From Anaerobacillus arseniciselenatis (lineage in GTDB: Bacteria > Bacillota > Bacilli > Bacillales > Anaerobacillaceae): 64,000 nucleotides of DNA. Below the pieces are notes generated by a model, which had not been told where the DNA came from, ran no database searches, and saw nothing but the letters and a program-made list of their open reading frames with translations. The stretch spans positions 60,617 through 124,616 of the forward strand of contig NZ_MLQQ01000058.1 of assembly GCF_001865995.1 (NCBI RefSeq), read 5' to 3'. Of this stretch, positions 1 through 9,400 are shown one piece after another. Position 1 is the stretch's first letter. Each line of letters opens with the position of its first letter. Position numbers and translations under genes: made by a program.

Positions 1-997
1 CCTCACCTGGGTTATTAATTGGGCCGATCGGAATGCCAACCACACGGTACGTATTGTATGGTGAATCAATATCTAAATGCTCATATAACGTTCTTGAAAA
101 GTGTTCCCCATGAGCATAGGCCACAGTCGGATCTACTTCAAGGCGCATGTTACGATCAAGGCGATTATAAAGAACTCCCGAAATTTTATAACGGTCTTCA
201 GCTTTTTGTGCTTCTCCTTCAACAATTGAAGCTAATGTCATAATCTCATGGATATTATAGTCACTTTCCTCAACGTCTGCAAAGTATCTGCCGATAATTT
301 GTTCTGTACGCTGCAGCATCGCTTCTATAATCGTTTCAATCGAAGGCTTCTCTTCAACAAAATCATATCTAGCAGGGAATAAGTAACCTTCCAGCGGCCA
401 ACGTATGCCTTCAGCTAAAATATCTTCTGTTAAAATTGAGTAGCGATCAATTAAGCTTTCTATATATTCTTCATCCTGTACTTTTTCTCTAATCTCTTCC
501 AACTCATGATTAGTATTATCAGCAATAATTTCTAAAATTCTTTCTAACCATCGACCTTCTGGTACTGTAAAAGATAATGCGTACTCTTGGTAAACTGTAC
601 CTTCTTTTAATGCAGCGATAATCTCATCTAAATCCATAGATCTAGAGAGTTGATAGTCGCCTGCTTGGAAGCCAGTTTCATTTTTATAACGGATATAATA
701 TCGGAAAAAGCTAGCATTTTTCACGAGCCCATTTTCTTCTAATATATTTCCAATTCTCGTACTATTAGAGCCAATTGGTATTTCAACATCAATCAGTTGC
801 TCATCTGTTTCATCAACAGGTCCTAAAGCACTTGTAACGTATGAATAAGCATAGTAGCCCGCTGCTGTAAAAGCAATTAAAAATAAAAACAAGCATACGA
901 GAACAATTTTACGTACAATACTTGCTTCTTCTTGACGCTCTTTCAATTTTTTCTTTTTTATTTCTTGCCAGTTTTTTTGTTTGTCTTTTGAAGACAT
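1..997 (-). CDS. mltG: Endolytic murein transglycosylase MltG (partial, C-terminus off the window)
   Basis: MltG cleaves nascent glycan strands and so sets peptidoglycan chain length at the membrane. The minus-strand frame is open from an ATG at 997 to the window edge, about 332 codons. A charged cytoplasmic N-terminus precedes one transmembrane segment at about residues 27-50, followed by the YceG-like extracytoplasmic domain. The motif ASIVEGEA near residue 258 carries the expected catalytic Glu, and the PIGPINNPG motif of the family lies at the window edge. The start is fixed by a GGGGGAG ribosome binding site. It is the first gene of the mltG-yrzB-ruvX-ireB-alaS neighbourhood of Bacillus (yrrL there). 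The missing end lies beyond position 1. Confidence 0.95.
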   Translation of the reverse strand, partial: MSSKDKQKNWQEIKKKKLKERQEEASIVRKIVLVCLFLFLIAFTAAGYYAYSYVTSALGPVDETDEQLIDVEIPIGSNSTRIGNILEENGLVKNASFFRYYIRYKNETGFQAGDYQLSRSMDLDEIIAALKEGTVYQEYALSFTVPEGRWLERILEIIADNTNHELEEIREKVQDEEYIESLIDRYSILTEDILAEGIRWPLEGYLFPARYDFVEEKPSIETIIEAMLQRTEQIIGRYFADVEESDYNIHEIMTLASIVEGEAQKAEDRYKISGVLYNRLDRNMRLEVDPTVAYAHGEHFSRTLYEHLDIDSPYNTYRVVGIPIGPINNPGE

Positions 998-1220
998 CGT
1001 ATTCTCCCCCTCAAGCCATCTTAGAGGATCTCTCCCTAATTTTTGTAAATACTTATTTTTTTACAACACTCCTATTATACTATATTTCTACAAAATTTCA
1101 TTAACAATGTAGAATTTTGTAGAGGGAATTACAACCAAGTTCGTTTTTTCAATGTACAATTTTAAATTTAAACTTTAAAAATGTACAATTGTTGATTGCA
1201 TAGCCTCAAAGTAATTTTCA

Positions 1221-1530
1221 TACAAAACCCGCATGACGATATTCCGTCACCAAAGCTACTGACCTCAATTACGTCATAAGATACATCTTTGAATTTACTT
1301 CATGCTGCTTTGCGACGAGTAACCGCAGGAGCATCTCTTACTAAGATGGAAAAAGCGGGCGCTTTCCCTCACTTCACCTTGACCTTCTAATGAATCTCAG
1401 ACGTTCGTTCGCAAAAGCACCCACCTTTTTTCATATAAAACACTTATGACGATTAATCGTCATCATCAAACATATAAAAGTTCAAGGTTTTTTCCAACTT
1501 TCCAACCTTCAGCTTTCCAACTAACAAACT
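1221..1530. repeat. Composite dispersed element, copy 1 (family A hairpins plus CCAACT tract)
   Basis: This 590-base gap between mltG and yrzB has no credible gene and is mostly one copy of a dispersed element. It opens with TACAAAACC and a small hairpin around ATGACG-CGTCA. A 'GCTGCTTTGCGACGAGTAAC' module follows at about 1304, then a long imperfect hairpin with arms near 1350 and 1425. A second ATGACGA/TCGTCAT hairpin lies at about 1447, and a 'CCAACTTTCCAACC' tract (family D) ends at about 1530. Related copies lie near 22.5, 29.9, 36.9, 50.0, 51.9, 55.2 and 61.5 kb. Confidence 0.75.
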
Positions 1531-1539
1531 TCTACATTA

Positions 1540-1576
1540 AAAAGACAGCTCACTATATATTAGGAGCTGTCCAATC
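1540..1576 (-). terminator. Intrinsic terminator after yrzB
   Basis: Read on the minus strand, GGACAGCTC and GAGCTGTC form a hairpin followed by TTTTT, just beyond the yrzB stop. It would end the alaS-ireB-ruvX-yrzB transcript before mltG. Confidence 0.85.
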
Positions 1577-1585
1577 ATATATTTA

Positions 1586-1879
1586 TTACTCGTCTTCTTC
1601 GCCTTCAGTAAATGTATTTAACATCTCTTCAACGACATCCCATTCTTCATCTGTTTCGATCGGATGAAGAGTTAAATCGTCCTCGCCTTCGCCTTTATCT
1701 TCATAACGGAAAGCATGTACTTCCATTTCTTCTTCATCGTTTTCAGCATCAGCTGCATCCACTAAAACCATGTATGACTTTCCTGTTGCATCGATGTCAA
1801 ACGTAAACAACACTTCAAATAAATGCTCGTCCCCATTTTCATCTGGAATAATAATTCGTTCTCTTTCTGCTTTTTCCAC
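1586..1879 (-). CDS. yrzB: DUF1292 family protein YrzB
   Basis: This is a 97-residue acidic cytoplasmic protein of the DUF1292 family, named YrzB in B. subtilis. It has a beta-rich pattern (ITIPDE-like start, YMVLVD, VHAFRYE) and a very acidic C-terminus ending in GEEDE. No biochemical role can be read from the sequence. It sits downstream of ruvX and ireB, as in most Bacilli, and is followed by a terminator. Confidence 0.9.
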   Translation of the reverse strand: MEKAERERIIIPDENGDEHLFEVLFTFDIDATGKSYMVLVDAADAENDEEEMEVHAFRYEDKGEGEDDLTLHPIETDEEWDVVEEMLNTFTEGEEDE

Positions 1880-1954
1880 ATTAACACCTCATTAAATTAA
1901 TTGTAAATCAATACTGTTAGTTAATATTGACATTTTCATCAATATGCATGCACT

Positions 1955-2371
1955 CTAAGATAATGAATCTAGATATCCTTGTAAAATCATCACAGCTGCC
2001 ATCTTATCGATAACTTTCTTCCGCTTTTTCCGGCTCATATCAGCGGCAACTAACATTCGCTCAGCAGCAACAGTAGTTAGACGCTCATCCCATAAAACTA
2101 TAGGAAGGTCAAAACGTTGCTTAACCTCTTCGGCAAATTGTTGGCATGCTTCACCACTTGGACCGATTGTTCCATTCATATTTTTCGGCAACCCTACGAC
2201 AACTTTATCAATTTCAAGATTAGTTACTAAGCTAGCTAACTTATCCCAATCCTGCTGTGGATCCTCTTCACTTCTTCTAATTGTTTCGACGCCCTGGGCA
2301 GTCCAACCTAATTCATCGCTTACTGCCACACCAATTGTCTTTGTTCCAACATCTAGTCCTAATATTCTCAT
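1955..2371 (-). CDS. ruvX: Holliday-junction resolvase-like RuvX/YqgF nuclease
   Basis: This is a 138-residue protein of the YqgF/RuvX family, an RNase H-fold nuclease linked to pre-16S rRNA 5' end processing and possibly Holliday junctions. The N-terminal motif [14 protein letters not shown], the central [10 protein letters not shown] and the motif WDERLTT supply the family's acidic catalytic residues. Length is normal. Its ribosome binding site GAGGAG lies inside the end of ireB, whose stop is two bases away, so the two are probably translationally coupled. Confidence 0.95.
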   Translation of the reverse strand: MRILGLDVGTKTIGVAVSDELGWTAQGVETIRRSEEDPQQDWDKLASLVTNLEIDKVVVGLPKNMNGTIGPSGEACQQFAEEVKQRFDLPIVLWDERLTTVAAERMLVAADMSRKKRKKVIDKMAAVMILQGYLDSLS

Positions 2372-2372
2372 A

Positions 2373-2639
2373 CTACTCCTCTTGGTGCTGTGATAAATAC
2401 GATTTCACTAATTCTTCAATTAATTCATCTCTTTCAAGCTTGCGAATTAATGACCTAGCATCATTATGTCTAGGGATATACGCAGGATCACCCGAAAGTA
2501 AATATCCTACAATTTGGTTAATTGGGTTATACCCCTTTTCTTCTAACGATTGATATACGGTAAGTAATACTTCTTGAACATTCGCATCTACTGAGTCATC
2601 TTGGAAATTAAATTTCATCGTATTGTCCATTGAACTCAT
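2373..2639 (-). CDS. ireB: IreB family regulatory phosphoprotein (YrzL, DUF965)
   Basis: This is a small cytoplasmic protein of the IreB family (88 residues from the chosen start). IreB is a substrate of PASTA-type Ser/Thr kinases in enterococci and affects cephalosporin resistance there. Family hallmarks are visible in [20 protein letters not shown] and [11 protein letters not shown]. The start at 2639 (MSSMDNT) follows GAGGTG at normal spacing. An in-frame ATG ten codons upstream lacks a good ribosome binding site. It lies between alaS and ruvX, as in Bacillus. Confidence 0.92.
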   Translation of the reverse strand: MSSMDNTMKFNFQDDSVDANVQEVLLTVYQSLEEKGYNPINQIVGYLLSGDPAYIPRHNDARSLIRKLERDELIEELVKSYLSQHQEE

Positions 2640-2735
2640 CACAAACACCTCTTTTCCTACATTACACAATTATTAATGCTGTTCAATCTGCATAAAATTT
2701 TATCTATATCCATATTGTACACTAACATGAATTAT

Positions 2736-5372
2736 TTAGGAAATTGTTTTCAAAAATTCCGGTACAAAATCCAATGCTGCTTGCAATTCATCAGGATTTT
2801 TCCCGCCTGCTTGAGCCATATCTGGACGTCCACCGCCGCCACCACCGCAGCGAGTAGCTACTTCTTTAACAATTTTCCCAGCATGGTAGCCATCCTTTAC
2901 TAAATCGTTTGTTACTCCAGCAACTATATTTACTTTTCCATTATTGACAGCACCTAATACAACAATACCTGTACCTAGTTTATTTTTTAACGTATCCACT
3001 AAACCACGAATACTGTCCATTTCTGCTACATTCACTTTTTTCGCAATAACAGCAACGTCATTCACCTTAACAACGTCATCCACTAAACTTCCAGCTTCCA
3101 TATTTCCTAATTTAGCTGCTAGAGATTCATTTTCACGCTGTAATTTTCGGACTTGGTTTTGAAGCTGCCCAACTTTTTCTGGAACTTCCTTTATATTTGT
3201 CTTTAAAAGACTTGCAGCTTCCTTTACTAACTCCAATTGACTATTCATGTACTCATAAGCACCTTTACCTGTTACAGCCTCAAGGCGTCGGATCCCTGCC
3301 CCAATTCCTGATTCTGAAATAATTTTAAACAATCCAATTTCAGCAGTGTTTTGTACGTGACATCCACCACAAAGCTCAAGACTATAATCTCCTACTTGAA
3401 CGACACGGACAACATCTCCGTATTTTTCACCAAATAGAGCCATTGCTCCCATCGCTTTTGCTTCATCGATTTTTTTATTAGCAATCTCAACGGAAATAGC
3501 ATCCCAAATCTTTTGATTTACAATCTCTTCTATTTTCGTTAGCTCCTCTGAAGTAACTTGTCCAAAGTGAGAAAAATCAAAACGGAGACGATTTTCTGAA
3601 ACTAATGACCCTGCCTGATTAACGTGTTCACCTAACGTATCTTTTAAAGCTCGGTGTAGTAAATGTGTTGCTGTATGATTTTTTACGATACCAATTCGCT
3701 CTGTATCTTCTACTGTTGAAGTAACTGTCATTCCTTGAGTTAATGTACCTTCTACAACACGAACTGTATGAAGATTTTGTCCATTCGGTGCTTTTTGAAC
3801 ATCCTCTACACTTACAACTACTCCATCAGCTTTCATCGAACCTTTATCAGCTACTTGTCCCCCACTCTCAGCATAAAATGGAGTTTGGTCAACAATCACT
3901 TTAACAACATCACCTTTGGTTGCTTCGTTAACGACATCTTTCTCTTTAATGATTACTTCAATCGTCGATTTAGATAACAGTTGATCATATCCAATAAACT
4001 CACTTGCTACCGTTAAATCTCCCAAAACACTGTCTTGAGTTTGCATCGAATCACTTGTTTGTCGAGCTGCTCGCGCACGATCTCTTTGCTTTTCCATTTC
4101 AGTTTCAAAACCATCACGATCAATGGAAAGACCAGCTTCTAACACATATTCTTCTGTTAAATCAACTGGGAAGCCATACGTATCATATAACCTGAAAACA
4201 TCTTCTCCAGAAATCGTATCTTTATTTTCAACTTTGGCTTGTTCCATTACTTTTGACAATATGGCTAAACCTTCATTTAACGTTTCATGGAAGCGTTCTT
4301 CTTCATTTTTGATGACTTTTTGCACAAACTCTGTTTTACCTTTTACTTCTGGATAGAAGTCGACCATAATTTCACCAACTACAGGAACTAATTCGTACAT
4401 AAATGGTCGATCAATATTAATTAATTTTGCGTAACGTACCGCTCTTCGAAGTAAACGTCTTAACACGTAACCTCTTCCTTCATTTGATGGTAATGCGCCA
4501 TCAGCGATTGCAAAAGCAACTGTACGTACATGGTCAGCAATGACTTTAAATGAAACATCTGTCTCAGTATCATTTCCGTATGTAACTCCTGAAATTTGTT
4601 CTGTAGACCTAATAATCGGTATAAATAAATCAGTATCAAAGTTTGTTGGTACGTCTTGAACGACAGAAACCATTCTCTCTAATCCCATACCAGTATCAAT
4701 GTTCTTTTTCGGTAGCGGAGTATACGTTCCGTCAGGATTATGGTTAAACTGTGAGAATACTAAGTTCCAGATTTCCAAGTAACGCTCATTTTCTCCACCA
4801 GGATAAAGCTCTGGATCACTTTCATCACTTCCGTACTTTTCGCCTCGGTCATAAAAAATTTCCGTATTCGGTCCACTTGGCCCTTCTCCAATATCCCAGA
4901 AGTTCCCTTCCAAACGAATAATTCTCTCCTCAGGAATACCAATTTCATCCTTCCAGATTTCAAAAGCTTCATGATCTTCTGGATGAACAGTAACTGAAAG
5001 TTTTTCCTGATCAAAGCCAATCCACTTTTCGCTCGTTAAAAACTCCCACGCCCATTCAATTGACTCTTTTTTAAAATAGTCACCAATTGAGAAGTTTCCT
5101 AGCATTTCAAAAAAAGTATGGTGGCGAGCAGTTTTACCTACATTTTCAATGTCATTCGTACGAATTGATTTTTGAGCATTCGTAATCCGCGGATTTTCAG
5201 GGATTACACGACCGTCAAAATATTTTTTTAACGTTGCCACCCCACTATTAATCCACAAAAGAGACGGATCCTCATGCGGAACTAATGATGCACTCGGCTC
5301 AACATCGTGTCCTTTCTCTTTAAAAAAATCTAAAAACATTTGCCTAACTACCACTGAAGTTAATCGCTTCAT
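2736..5372 (-). CDS. alaS: Alanyl-tRNA synthetase
   Basis: AlaS charges tRNA-Ala with alanine and edits mischarged serine and glycine. The 878-residue protein has full length. The class II catalytic domain occupies about residues 1-370 ([26 protein letters not shown]). The editing domain carries HTATHLLH near residue 560 and [13 protein letters not shown] near 665, which bind zinc. The C-terminal DHHA1 domain has the glycine-rich [17 protein letters not shown] motif near 850. The gene is preceded by a T-box leader with an alanine specifier and is followed by ireB-ruvX-yrzB on the same strand. Confidence 0.98.
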   Translation of the reverse strand: MKRLTSVVVRQMFLDFFKEKGHDVEPSASLVPHEDPSLLWINSGVATLKKYFDGRVIPENPRITNAQKSIRTNDIENVGKTARHHTFFEMLGNFSIGDYFKKESIEWAWEFLTSEKWIGFDQEKLSVTVHPEDHEAFEIWKDEIGIPEERIIRLEGNFWDIGEGPSGPNTEIFYDRGEKYGSDESDPELYPGGENERYLEIWNLVFSQFNHNPDGTYTPLPKKNIDTGMGLERMVSVVQDVPTNFDTDLFIPIIRSTEQISGVTYGNDTETDVSFKVIADHVRTVAFAIADGALPSNEGRGYVLRRLLRRAVRYAKLINIDRPFMYELVPVVGEIMVDFYPEVKGKTEFVQKVIKNEEERFHETLNEGLAILSKVMEQAKVENKDTISGEDVFRLYDTYGFPVDLTEEYVLEAGLSIDRDGFETEMEKQRDRARAARQTSDSMQTQDSVLGDLTVASEFIGYDQLLSKSTIEVIIKEKDVVNEATKGDVVKVIVDQTPFYAESGGQVADKGSMKADGVVVSVEDVQKAPNGQNLHTVRVVEGTLTQGMTVTSTVEDTERIGIVKNHTATHLLHRALKDTLGEHVNQAGSLVSENRLRFDFSHFGQVTSEELTKIEEIVNQKIWDAISVEIANKKIDEAKAMGAMALFGEKYGDVVRVVQVGDYSLELCGGCHVQNTAEIGLFKIISESGIGAGIRRLEAVTGKGAYEYMNSQLELVKEAASLLKTNIKEVPEKVGQLQNQVRKLQRENESLAAKLGNMEAGSLVDDVVKVNDVAVIAKKVNVAEMDSIRGLVDTLKNKLGTGIVVLGAVNNGKVNIVAGVTNDLVKDGYHAGKIVKEVATRCGGGGGGRPDMAQAGGKNPDELQAALDFVPEFLKTIS

Positions 5373-5397
5373 TATCTTTTCCTCCCTTTATCTAGTA

Positions 5398-5520
5398 AGT
5401 TTTGAATTTTGAGTGTTGAGTTTTGAGTTCTTTCAAATGTCGCTTCGAAGGTATAAACTGATAAGGCATCGTAGCTCTACAACAACAACTCTTAACTCAA
5501 AATTCAAAACTCATAACTGA
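5398..5520. repeat. Family C palindromic repeat (GAGTTTTGAGTT / AACTCAAAACTC)
   Basis: TTTTGAATTTTGAGTGTTGAGTTTTGAG at one end is matched by AACTCTTAACTCAAAATTCAAAACTC at the other, around a core with GCTTCGAAG and GTAGCTC. It lies between the T-box terminator and the alaS start codon, so it should be part of the alaS leader mRNA. Related copies lie near 9.3, 14.9, 32.2, 36.4, 39.3, 46.2, 47.3 and 63.0 kb. Confidence 0.7.
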
Positions 5521-5523
5521 AAA

Positions 5524-5780
5524 AATAAAAAACCCCCATCCCAAAACAGGGACGAGAGCTAGACTCACGCGGTACCACCCTAGTTATGAACAAAAACGTT
5601 CATCACCTTAAGTAATCATAACGGTTATTCACCGGCAGGTTTTAGCCTGCTTTCAGGAGTAGCAATTTGTTAACCTTCACCAAGAATTTCTTTCAGCCAC
5701 GGAAATTCCTCTCTGCTTTTAAGAACCTTCTTAAAAATTTAGTGGTCTTTAACAAACAAGTTCCTTCATCAAGTTTTCTT
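5524..5780 (-). promoter_or_regulatory. T-box riboswitch of alaS (specifier GCU, alanine)
   Basis: The minus strand carries the T-box sequence AGGGTGGTACCGCG, followed by a terminator hairpin (AGCTCTCGTCCC / GGGATGGGGG, then T-rich) at about 5524-5562. The Stem I region begins with AGAGAGGAATTTCC and GTGGCTGAAAG at about 5685-5720. GCT in AATTGCTACTCC is the likely specifier triplet, matching alanine. By established T-box logic, uncharged tRNA-Ala pairs with the specifier and T-box, stabilises the antiterminator and turns on alaS. Confidence 0.93.
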
Positions 5781-5826
5781 TATGTATCGGCAATTTCACC
5801 AATCTTTTTACATCTATATAAAAGTC

Positions 5827-5855
5827 ATTATAGATATTTGAAAATCCATTGTCAA
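5827..5855 (-). promoter_or_regulatory. SigA-type promoter of the alaS leader
   Basis: TTGACA and TATAAT, both perfect consensus hexamers, are separated by exactly 17 bases on the minus strand. This places the transcript start about 40 bases before the T-box Stem I. Confidence 0.88.
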
Positions 5856-6058
5856 TAGAAAAGCGAAAGCGCCTTGGGAAGGCCTGAAAAGCGTTGGAGA
5901 TCCAGACGACGGTTTATCTCCTCTTGAGGTGCATCACCGAGTAGATAAACATCGATGGATCGAAACGCTCGAAGGGCTAGGCGCTGGAGCTAGACAGCTT
6001 CAAAAGTTAATAATATTTTATACTTTCTTTATAGAAAAGCGAAAGCGCCTTGGACTAC
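5856..6058. repeat. Family B dispersed element (AGAAAAGCG...AGCTAGACAGCTT) plus a terminal fragment
   Basis: A complete element at 5858-6000 runs from AGAAAAGCGAAAGCGCCTTG to GGCGCTGGAGCTAGACAGC. AGCGCCT and AGGCGCT at its ends are complementary. A second fragment of only the left end (AGAAAAGCGAAAGCGCCTTG) lies at 6032-6055, beside the stop of the permease gene. Other copies occur at 30.2, 35.5 and 56.7 kb, with fragments at 12.35 and 56.84 kb. Confidence 0.8.
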
Positions 6059-6060
6059 TT

Positions 6061-7140
6061 TTAAAATGACTCCTCTTCGTGTTTTTTTTGAATGGATTCG
6101 CGAATATGCATCACAATCACTTTTACCACTGCTAATATTGGGACTGCAATAATTAATCCAATCACACCACCAACTTCAGCACCGGCAATTAACGCAAACA
6201 TCACTAAGATCGGGTGCATATGTATACTTTTCCCAACTATTAATGGAGATAAAATATTACCTTCAATAAATTGAATAGCGAAATTAACTAATAACCCTAA
6301 TAAAACTAGTTGCACCGATTCAGTAAAACCAATAATAGCGATTGGAAATGCTCCAAAAATGGGACCAAAGTAAGGAATTATATTCATAAGTCCGATAAAT
6401 ATCCCTAAAATAACTGCATAAGGCATGCCAATTAATAACAAGCCAATTGAAGCGATAATGGCTACAGCTAAGCAAACTAACAGTTGACCTCTAATATAAT
6501 TACCTAGTGAAATATTAATATTTCTTAGTAATTGTCTTCCAGACCCTCTCCATTTCCTCGGAGTCAAATACCATGCAGTTTTTTCAAGCAAATTATAATC
6601 TTTAAGTAAATAAAACACAAGAAATGGAACAATGATCGCCAATAAGAGGTAATCAATGATACCAGGTAAGTGTGATACTGTATCAGCAATACCTTCTGCT
6701 GCAACCGCCTCTAAATCAGTTAACCATGCTTCAGCTCGAACTCGAAACCCTTCTGGCATCATCGATGTTTGCTTGTAAAAGTCATTAACTAACTCCCGAT
6801 AAATGTTAATATAATTTGGAATGTTATCAACTAAATCTTTTATTTCTTCAACAATATATGGCGTACCCTTCATAAATAAATAAACTAAAATTAATGTAAA
6901 CACAAGATATATTATTGAAATAGAAATAGGTCTTGAAACGCCCATATCTTTCATTTGTTCAACGATCGGATGTAATAAATATGTGATAATTCCAGCTATA
7001 ATAAAAGGTAAGGCTATCCTCATCACAATCGTTAAAAAAGGTTGCCATATAGGAGCAAGTAATAAAAAAACATACCCACATAGCAAAATCACTAATATAC
7101 TTATTAGCCGAAGAAGCCATTTTAACGGAGTTCCTTCCAT
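6061..7140 (-). CDS. AI-2E family transporter (YrrI-like membrane protein)
   Basis: This is a polytopic membrane protein of about 359 residues of the AI-2E transporter family (PF01594), with roughly eight hydrophobic segments. Typical family motifs are near GIITYLLHPIVEQM at the N-terminus and the C-terminal PYFGPIFGA and LIVGKSIHMHPI. The family includes exporters of unknown or varied substrates, so no substrate is assigned. B. subtilis has yrrI at the same place after alaS. The ATG at 7140 is preferred over a GTG three codons upstream, which would overlap the GGAGGTG ribosome binding site. Confidence 0.9.
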   Translation of the reverse strand: MEGTPLKWLLRLISILVILLCGYVFLLLAPIWQPFLTIVMRIALPFIIAGIITYLLHPIVEQMKDMGVSRPISISIIYLVFTLILVYLFMKGTPYIVEEIKDLVDNIPNYINIYRELVNDFYKQTSMMPEGFRVRAEAWLTDLEAVAAEGIADTVSHLPGIIDYLLLAIIVPFLVFYLLKDYNLLEKTAWYLTPRKWRGSGRQLLRNINISLGNYIRGQLLVCLAVAIIASIGLLLIGMPYAVILGIFIGLMNIIPYFGPIFGAFPIAIIGFTESVQLVLLGLLVNFAIQFIEGNILSPLIVGKSIHMHPILVMFALIAGAEVGGVIGLIIAVPILAVVKVIVMHIRESIQKKHEEESF

Positions 7141-7379
7141 ACACCACACACCTCCAAACTAGGGAAAGTAGTATATAGTGTTTAACAAAATTGGTAATTT
7201 ATGATTTAATTAACAATTATGAATTTAAAATTCATAATAAAAATGGAAACGTTCAACTAATGCACTCATTAAACTTGAATAGTGATAATTCACAGTATGG
7301 GGGTTATGCGCAGTAATTCGCACTCGCTCGGTAGTATGCATTATGGGGAGAGTATGCTGTAGTTGGGTTCCTTATGGGG

Positions 7380-7795
7380 TCGGGCATGCGAGAAGATCTT
7401 GCGTTACCTTTTGGTGAGTGTGACGCTTTGTTCAGGCACGGGAGAAGGTCTCGCGTTACCTTTTGTGTGATGTGACGCTTTGTTCAGGCACAGGAGAAGG
7501 TCTCGCGTTACCTTTTGTGTGATGTGACGCTTTGTTCAGCCACGGGAGATGGTCTTGCGTTACCTTTTGGGTGAAGTGACGCTTTGTTCGGGCACGCGAG
7601 AAGGTCTCGCGTTACCTTTTGGGGGGATGTGACGCTTCGTTCGGGCACGCGAGAAGGTCTCGCGTTACCTTTTGGGGGATGTGACGCTTTGTTCGGGCAC
7701 GCGAGATCTTCTTGCGTTCCCTTTTAGGTGATGTGACGCTTTGTTCGGGCACGCGAGATCTTCTTGCGTTCCCTTTTAAGTGATGTGAAACTCGG
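7380..7795. repeat. Tandem array of about eight 52-bp repeats
   Basis: A unit of about 52 bases is repeated roughly eight times with small differences. Its most constant parts are GTGACGCTTTGTTC, GGCACGCGAGA and TCTCGCGTTACCTTTT. Within many units GCGAGA and TCTCGC form a short inverted repeat around AGG. Because 52 is not a multiple of three, no frame stays open and the array is not coding. The 240 bases before it (7141-7380) show no feature I can support. Confidence 0.85.
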
Positions 7796-7865
7796 TTAGG
7801 TCACGCTAAAAATTCTTACGTACCCTTTATCTGTAACCGTCAAATCATCCACACCTTCTAAAGAT

Positions 7866-8080
7866 AATCTGTTTATGCGAAAAAAACTGATTACTCTTCC
7901 TAACTTAAAACTAGAGAAGAGTAATCCAAACGCCCGAATGATTACTCTTCTGAGTTCTAAACCAGAGAAGAGTAATTCAAACACTCGAATGATTACTCTT
8001 CTGAATTCTAAACCAGAGAAGAGTAATCCAAACACTCGAATGATTACTCATCTGAGCTCGCAGCAAGAGAAGGGGAATCG
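7866..8080. repeat. Tandem array of 51-bp palindromic repeats
   Basis: About four units of 51 bases each contain GATTACTCTTCT and its exact complement AGAAGAGTAATC, separated by about 15 bases (TGAGTTCTAAACC). The last unit is degraded. The 51-base period keeps a plus-strand frame open across the array, giving a repetitive 94-residue ORF (KPEKSNPNTRMITLLSS units). It has no good ribosome binding site, and I regard it as a by-product of the repeat rather than a gene. Confidence 0.8.
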
Positions 8081-8192
8081 AATGCTTAAAGTGAGCATTT
8101 TGCTCTCTCTTTTATATTGCAATTGCACACTCTCCCCATACTGCCGTCACAATTCTTAGCTGTGTATTGATTAATAGTACACTCATTATAAA

Positions 8193-8236
8193 AGAACTCC
8201 CAGCAAATTGTGCTAGGAGCTCCCAGTTTTTTTTAA
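8193..8236 (-). terminator. Intrinsic terminator after yrzQ-like gene
   Basis: On the minus strand GAGCTCCTAGCA pairs with TGCTGGGAGTTC around CAATT, followed by TTTTAT. It follows the last gene of the recD2-to-yrzQ stretch. Confidence 0.75.
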
Positions 8237-8418
8237 GATAGTGTGCGTCTTACGCGTTTACTTAGTTTCTTCATTGTTCGTTTCGTTGGCATCATTTCAG
8301 CCATTTCAACATTTGCCATTGGTTCAATAAAACGAGCTACTTTCTTTCGTCGTTTTCGGTCTGTTAATGAAAAAGCCGCAGCCCCTAAACCTAATGCGAG
8401 TAATGTTGCTCTACGCAT
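8233..8418 (-). CDS. Small basic membrane-anchored protein, YrzQ-like (DUF3918)
   Basis: This is a protein of about 61 residues beginning MRRATLLALGLGAAAFSL, a short hydrophobic helix, followed by a strongly basic tail with KRRKK and KKLSKRVRRTLS. It matches what I know of the DUF3918/YrzQ family, found next to yrzR and yrrD in Bacillus. The ATG at 8418 has GGTGGTG at normal distance. The longer reading from 8433 would start inside that ribosome binding site. No function is known to me. Confidence 0.7.
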   Translation of the reverse strand: MRRATLLALGLGAAAFSLTDRKRRKKVARFIEPMANVEMAEMMPTKRTMKKLSKRVRRTLS

Positions 8419-8502
8419 GTTGATCACCACCATCTTTTTAGAGTGTTATTGCTTTTGACTGATGTCAAACTTTGTAACCTCTAACACTTGATGAACGAAA
8501 CC

Positions 8503-8694
8503 TTAACTACTTTCAACGCTCATATCTTCATCTTCAAAAAGATCATCAAGTGAGCTTAAGCTTCCGTCTTCTTCAACCTGGTGGAGCGAAAAGCGGCCAT
8601 TTGTAATTGATAACTCAATGAAACAATGCCAGCAATAATATTGATTTGTACCAATTTTTCCGATATCTTTTCCTTTGCAGTTAGGACAGCGCAT
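8503..8694 (-). CDS. Small zinc-ribbon protein, YrzR-like
   Basis: This is a 63-residue protein with two CxxC pairs, Cys3/Cys6 and Cys21/Cys24 (RCPNC and YCWHC), so probably a zinc ribbon. An acidic C-terminus (SSLDDLFEDEDMS) follows. The position between the yrrD-like and yrzQ-like genes agrees with B. subtilis yrzR. Function is unknown. Confidence 0.75.
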   Translation of the reverse strand: MRCPNCKGKDIGKIGTNQYYCWHCFIELSITNGRFSLHQVEEDGSLSSLDDLFEDEDMSVESS

Positions 8695-8740
8695 CGCAAG
8701 GGCCTCCTTAATACGATGTTCAAAAAGTATTTCTGAACTT

Positions 8741-9217
8741 TCATTCTAAATCAATGACAAGTAATTCATCACCAACAATTAAAGGAGAGCTTGTTTTTAA
8801 AACTTGTTTCCCCTCTTTGATATCAGCGATAAAACCGTCTGTCACCTCATACCCTACGATGTTGCCCAAATTTTCGTTAAAATATACATCTTCTACCAAG
8901 CCCAACTTTTCCCCTTCTGTAGACATTAACGTTTTTCCAGCGATATGCTTGGAACCATGATGAAGTGAATGAAACGGAAACTGCTTCTTATCATACGCAG
9001 TTAGCCTCTCTACATCATTAATAACAATGGCATCATGTCCTACTGCATGAATTTCTTTTAATGGTACAAATAAATGGCGATTTAACCAACCATTTTTATC
9101 AACGATTAAGCCTTCGACATTAGTTTCACGAAATAATAAATCAATGACTTTGCCGATTTCTTCACCAGTTTTTAGAGAAACAACGGATAGCCCTTGAAGA
9201 ACGGAAAATGTTCGCAA
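8741..9217 (-). CDS. yrrD: PRC-barrel domain protein, YrrD-like
   Basis: This protein of about 159 residues has two PRC-barrel repeats. The first has SLKTGEEIGKVIDLLF at about residues 13-28, and the second has STEGEKLGLVEDVYF at about residues 88-102. PRC barrels occur in RimM-like and membrane-surface proteins, and no specific role is proven for YrrD. The best start is a TTG at 9217 preceded by GGAGG and six bases. The frame runs further upstream to 9292, but that extension is cysteine-rich, atypical and lacks a ribosome binding site. Confidence 0.85.
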   Translation of the reverse strand: MRTFSVLQGLSVVSLKTGEEIGKVIDLLFRETNVEGLIVDKNGWLNRHLFVPLKEIHAVGHDAIVINDVERLTAYDKKQFPFHSLHHGSKHIAGKTLMSTEGEKLGLVEDVYFNENLGNIVGYEVTDGFIADIKEGKQVLKTSSPLIVGDELLVIDLE

Positions 9218-9295
9218 AGTTATCCTCCACCTTTCCGAACATTTATAGCATTTGTGAAAGCCGAACAAATCATGCTGGGGAACTGTTACCATCTC

Positions 9296-9400
9296 AGTTT
9301 TGAATGTTGAGTTTTGAGTTTTGAGTTACTTTTCAGTTAAGCTTCGGAGCTTTGCTTCACTGCAACTCATAACTCTTCACTCAACACTCAAAACTAACTT
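9296..9400. repeat. Family C palindromic repeat
   Basis: GAGTTTTGAGTTTTGAGTTAC is matched by AACTCATAACTCTTCACTCAACACTCAAAAC, with a core containing AGCTTCGGAGCTTTGCTTC. It spans from the stop region of recD2 to upstream of yrrD. Confidence 0.7.

Noticed and set aside
7380..8080. Possible CRISPR array
   Set aside because: Units repeat head to tail over their full 51-52 bases with no unique spacers, and no cas genes are near.
7875..8159. Plus-strand 94-residue repetitive ORF
   Set aside because: It is a translation of the 51-base palindromic repeat, lacks a ribosome binding site, and its tail has no recognisable domain.
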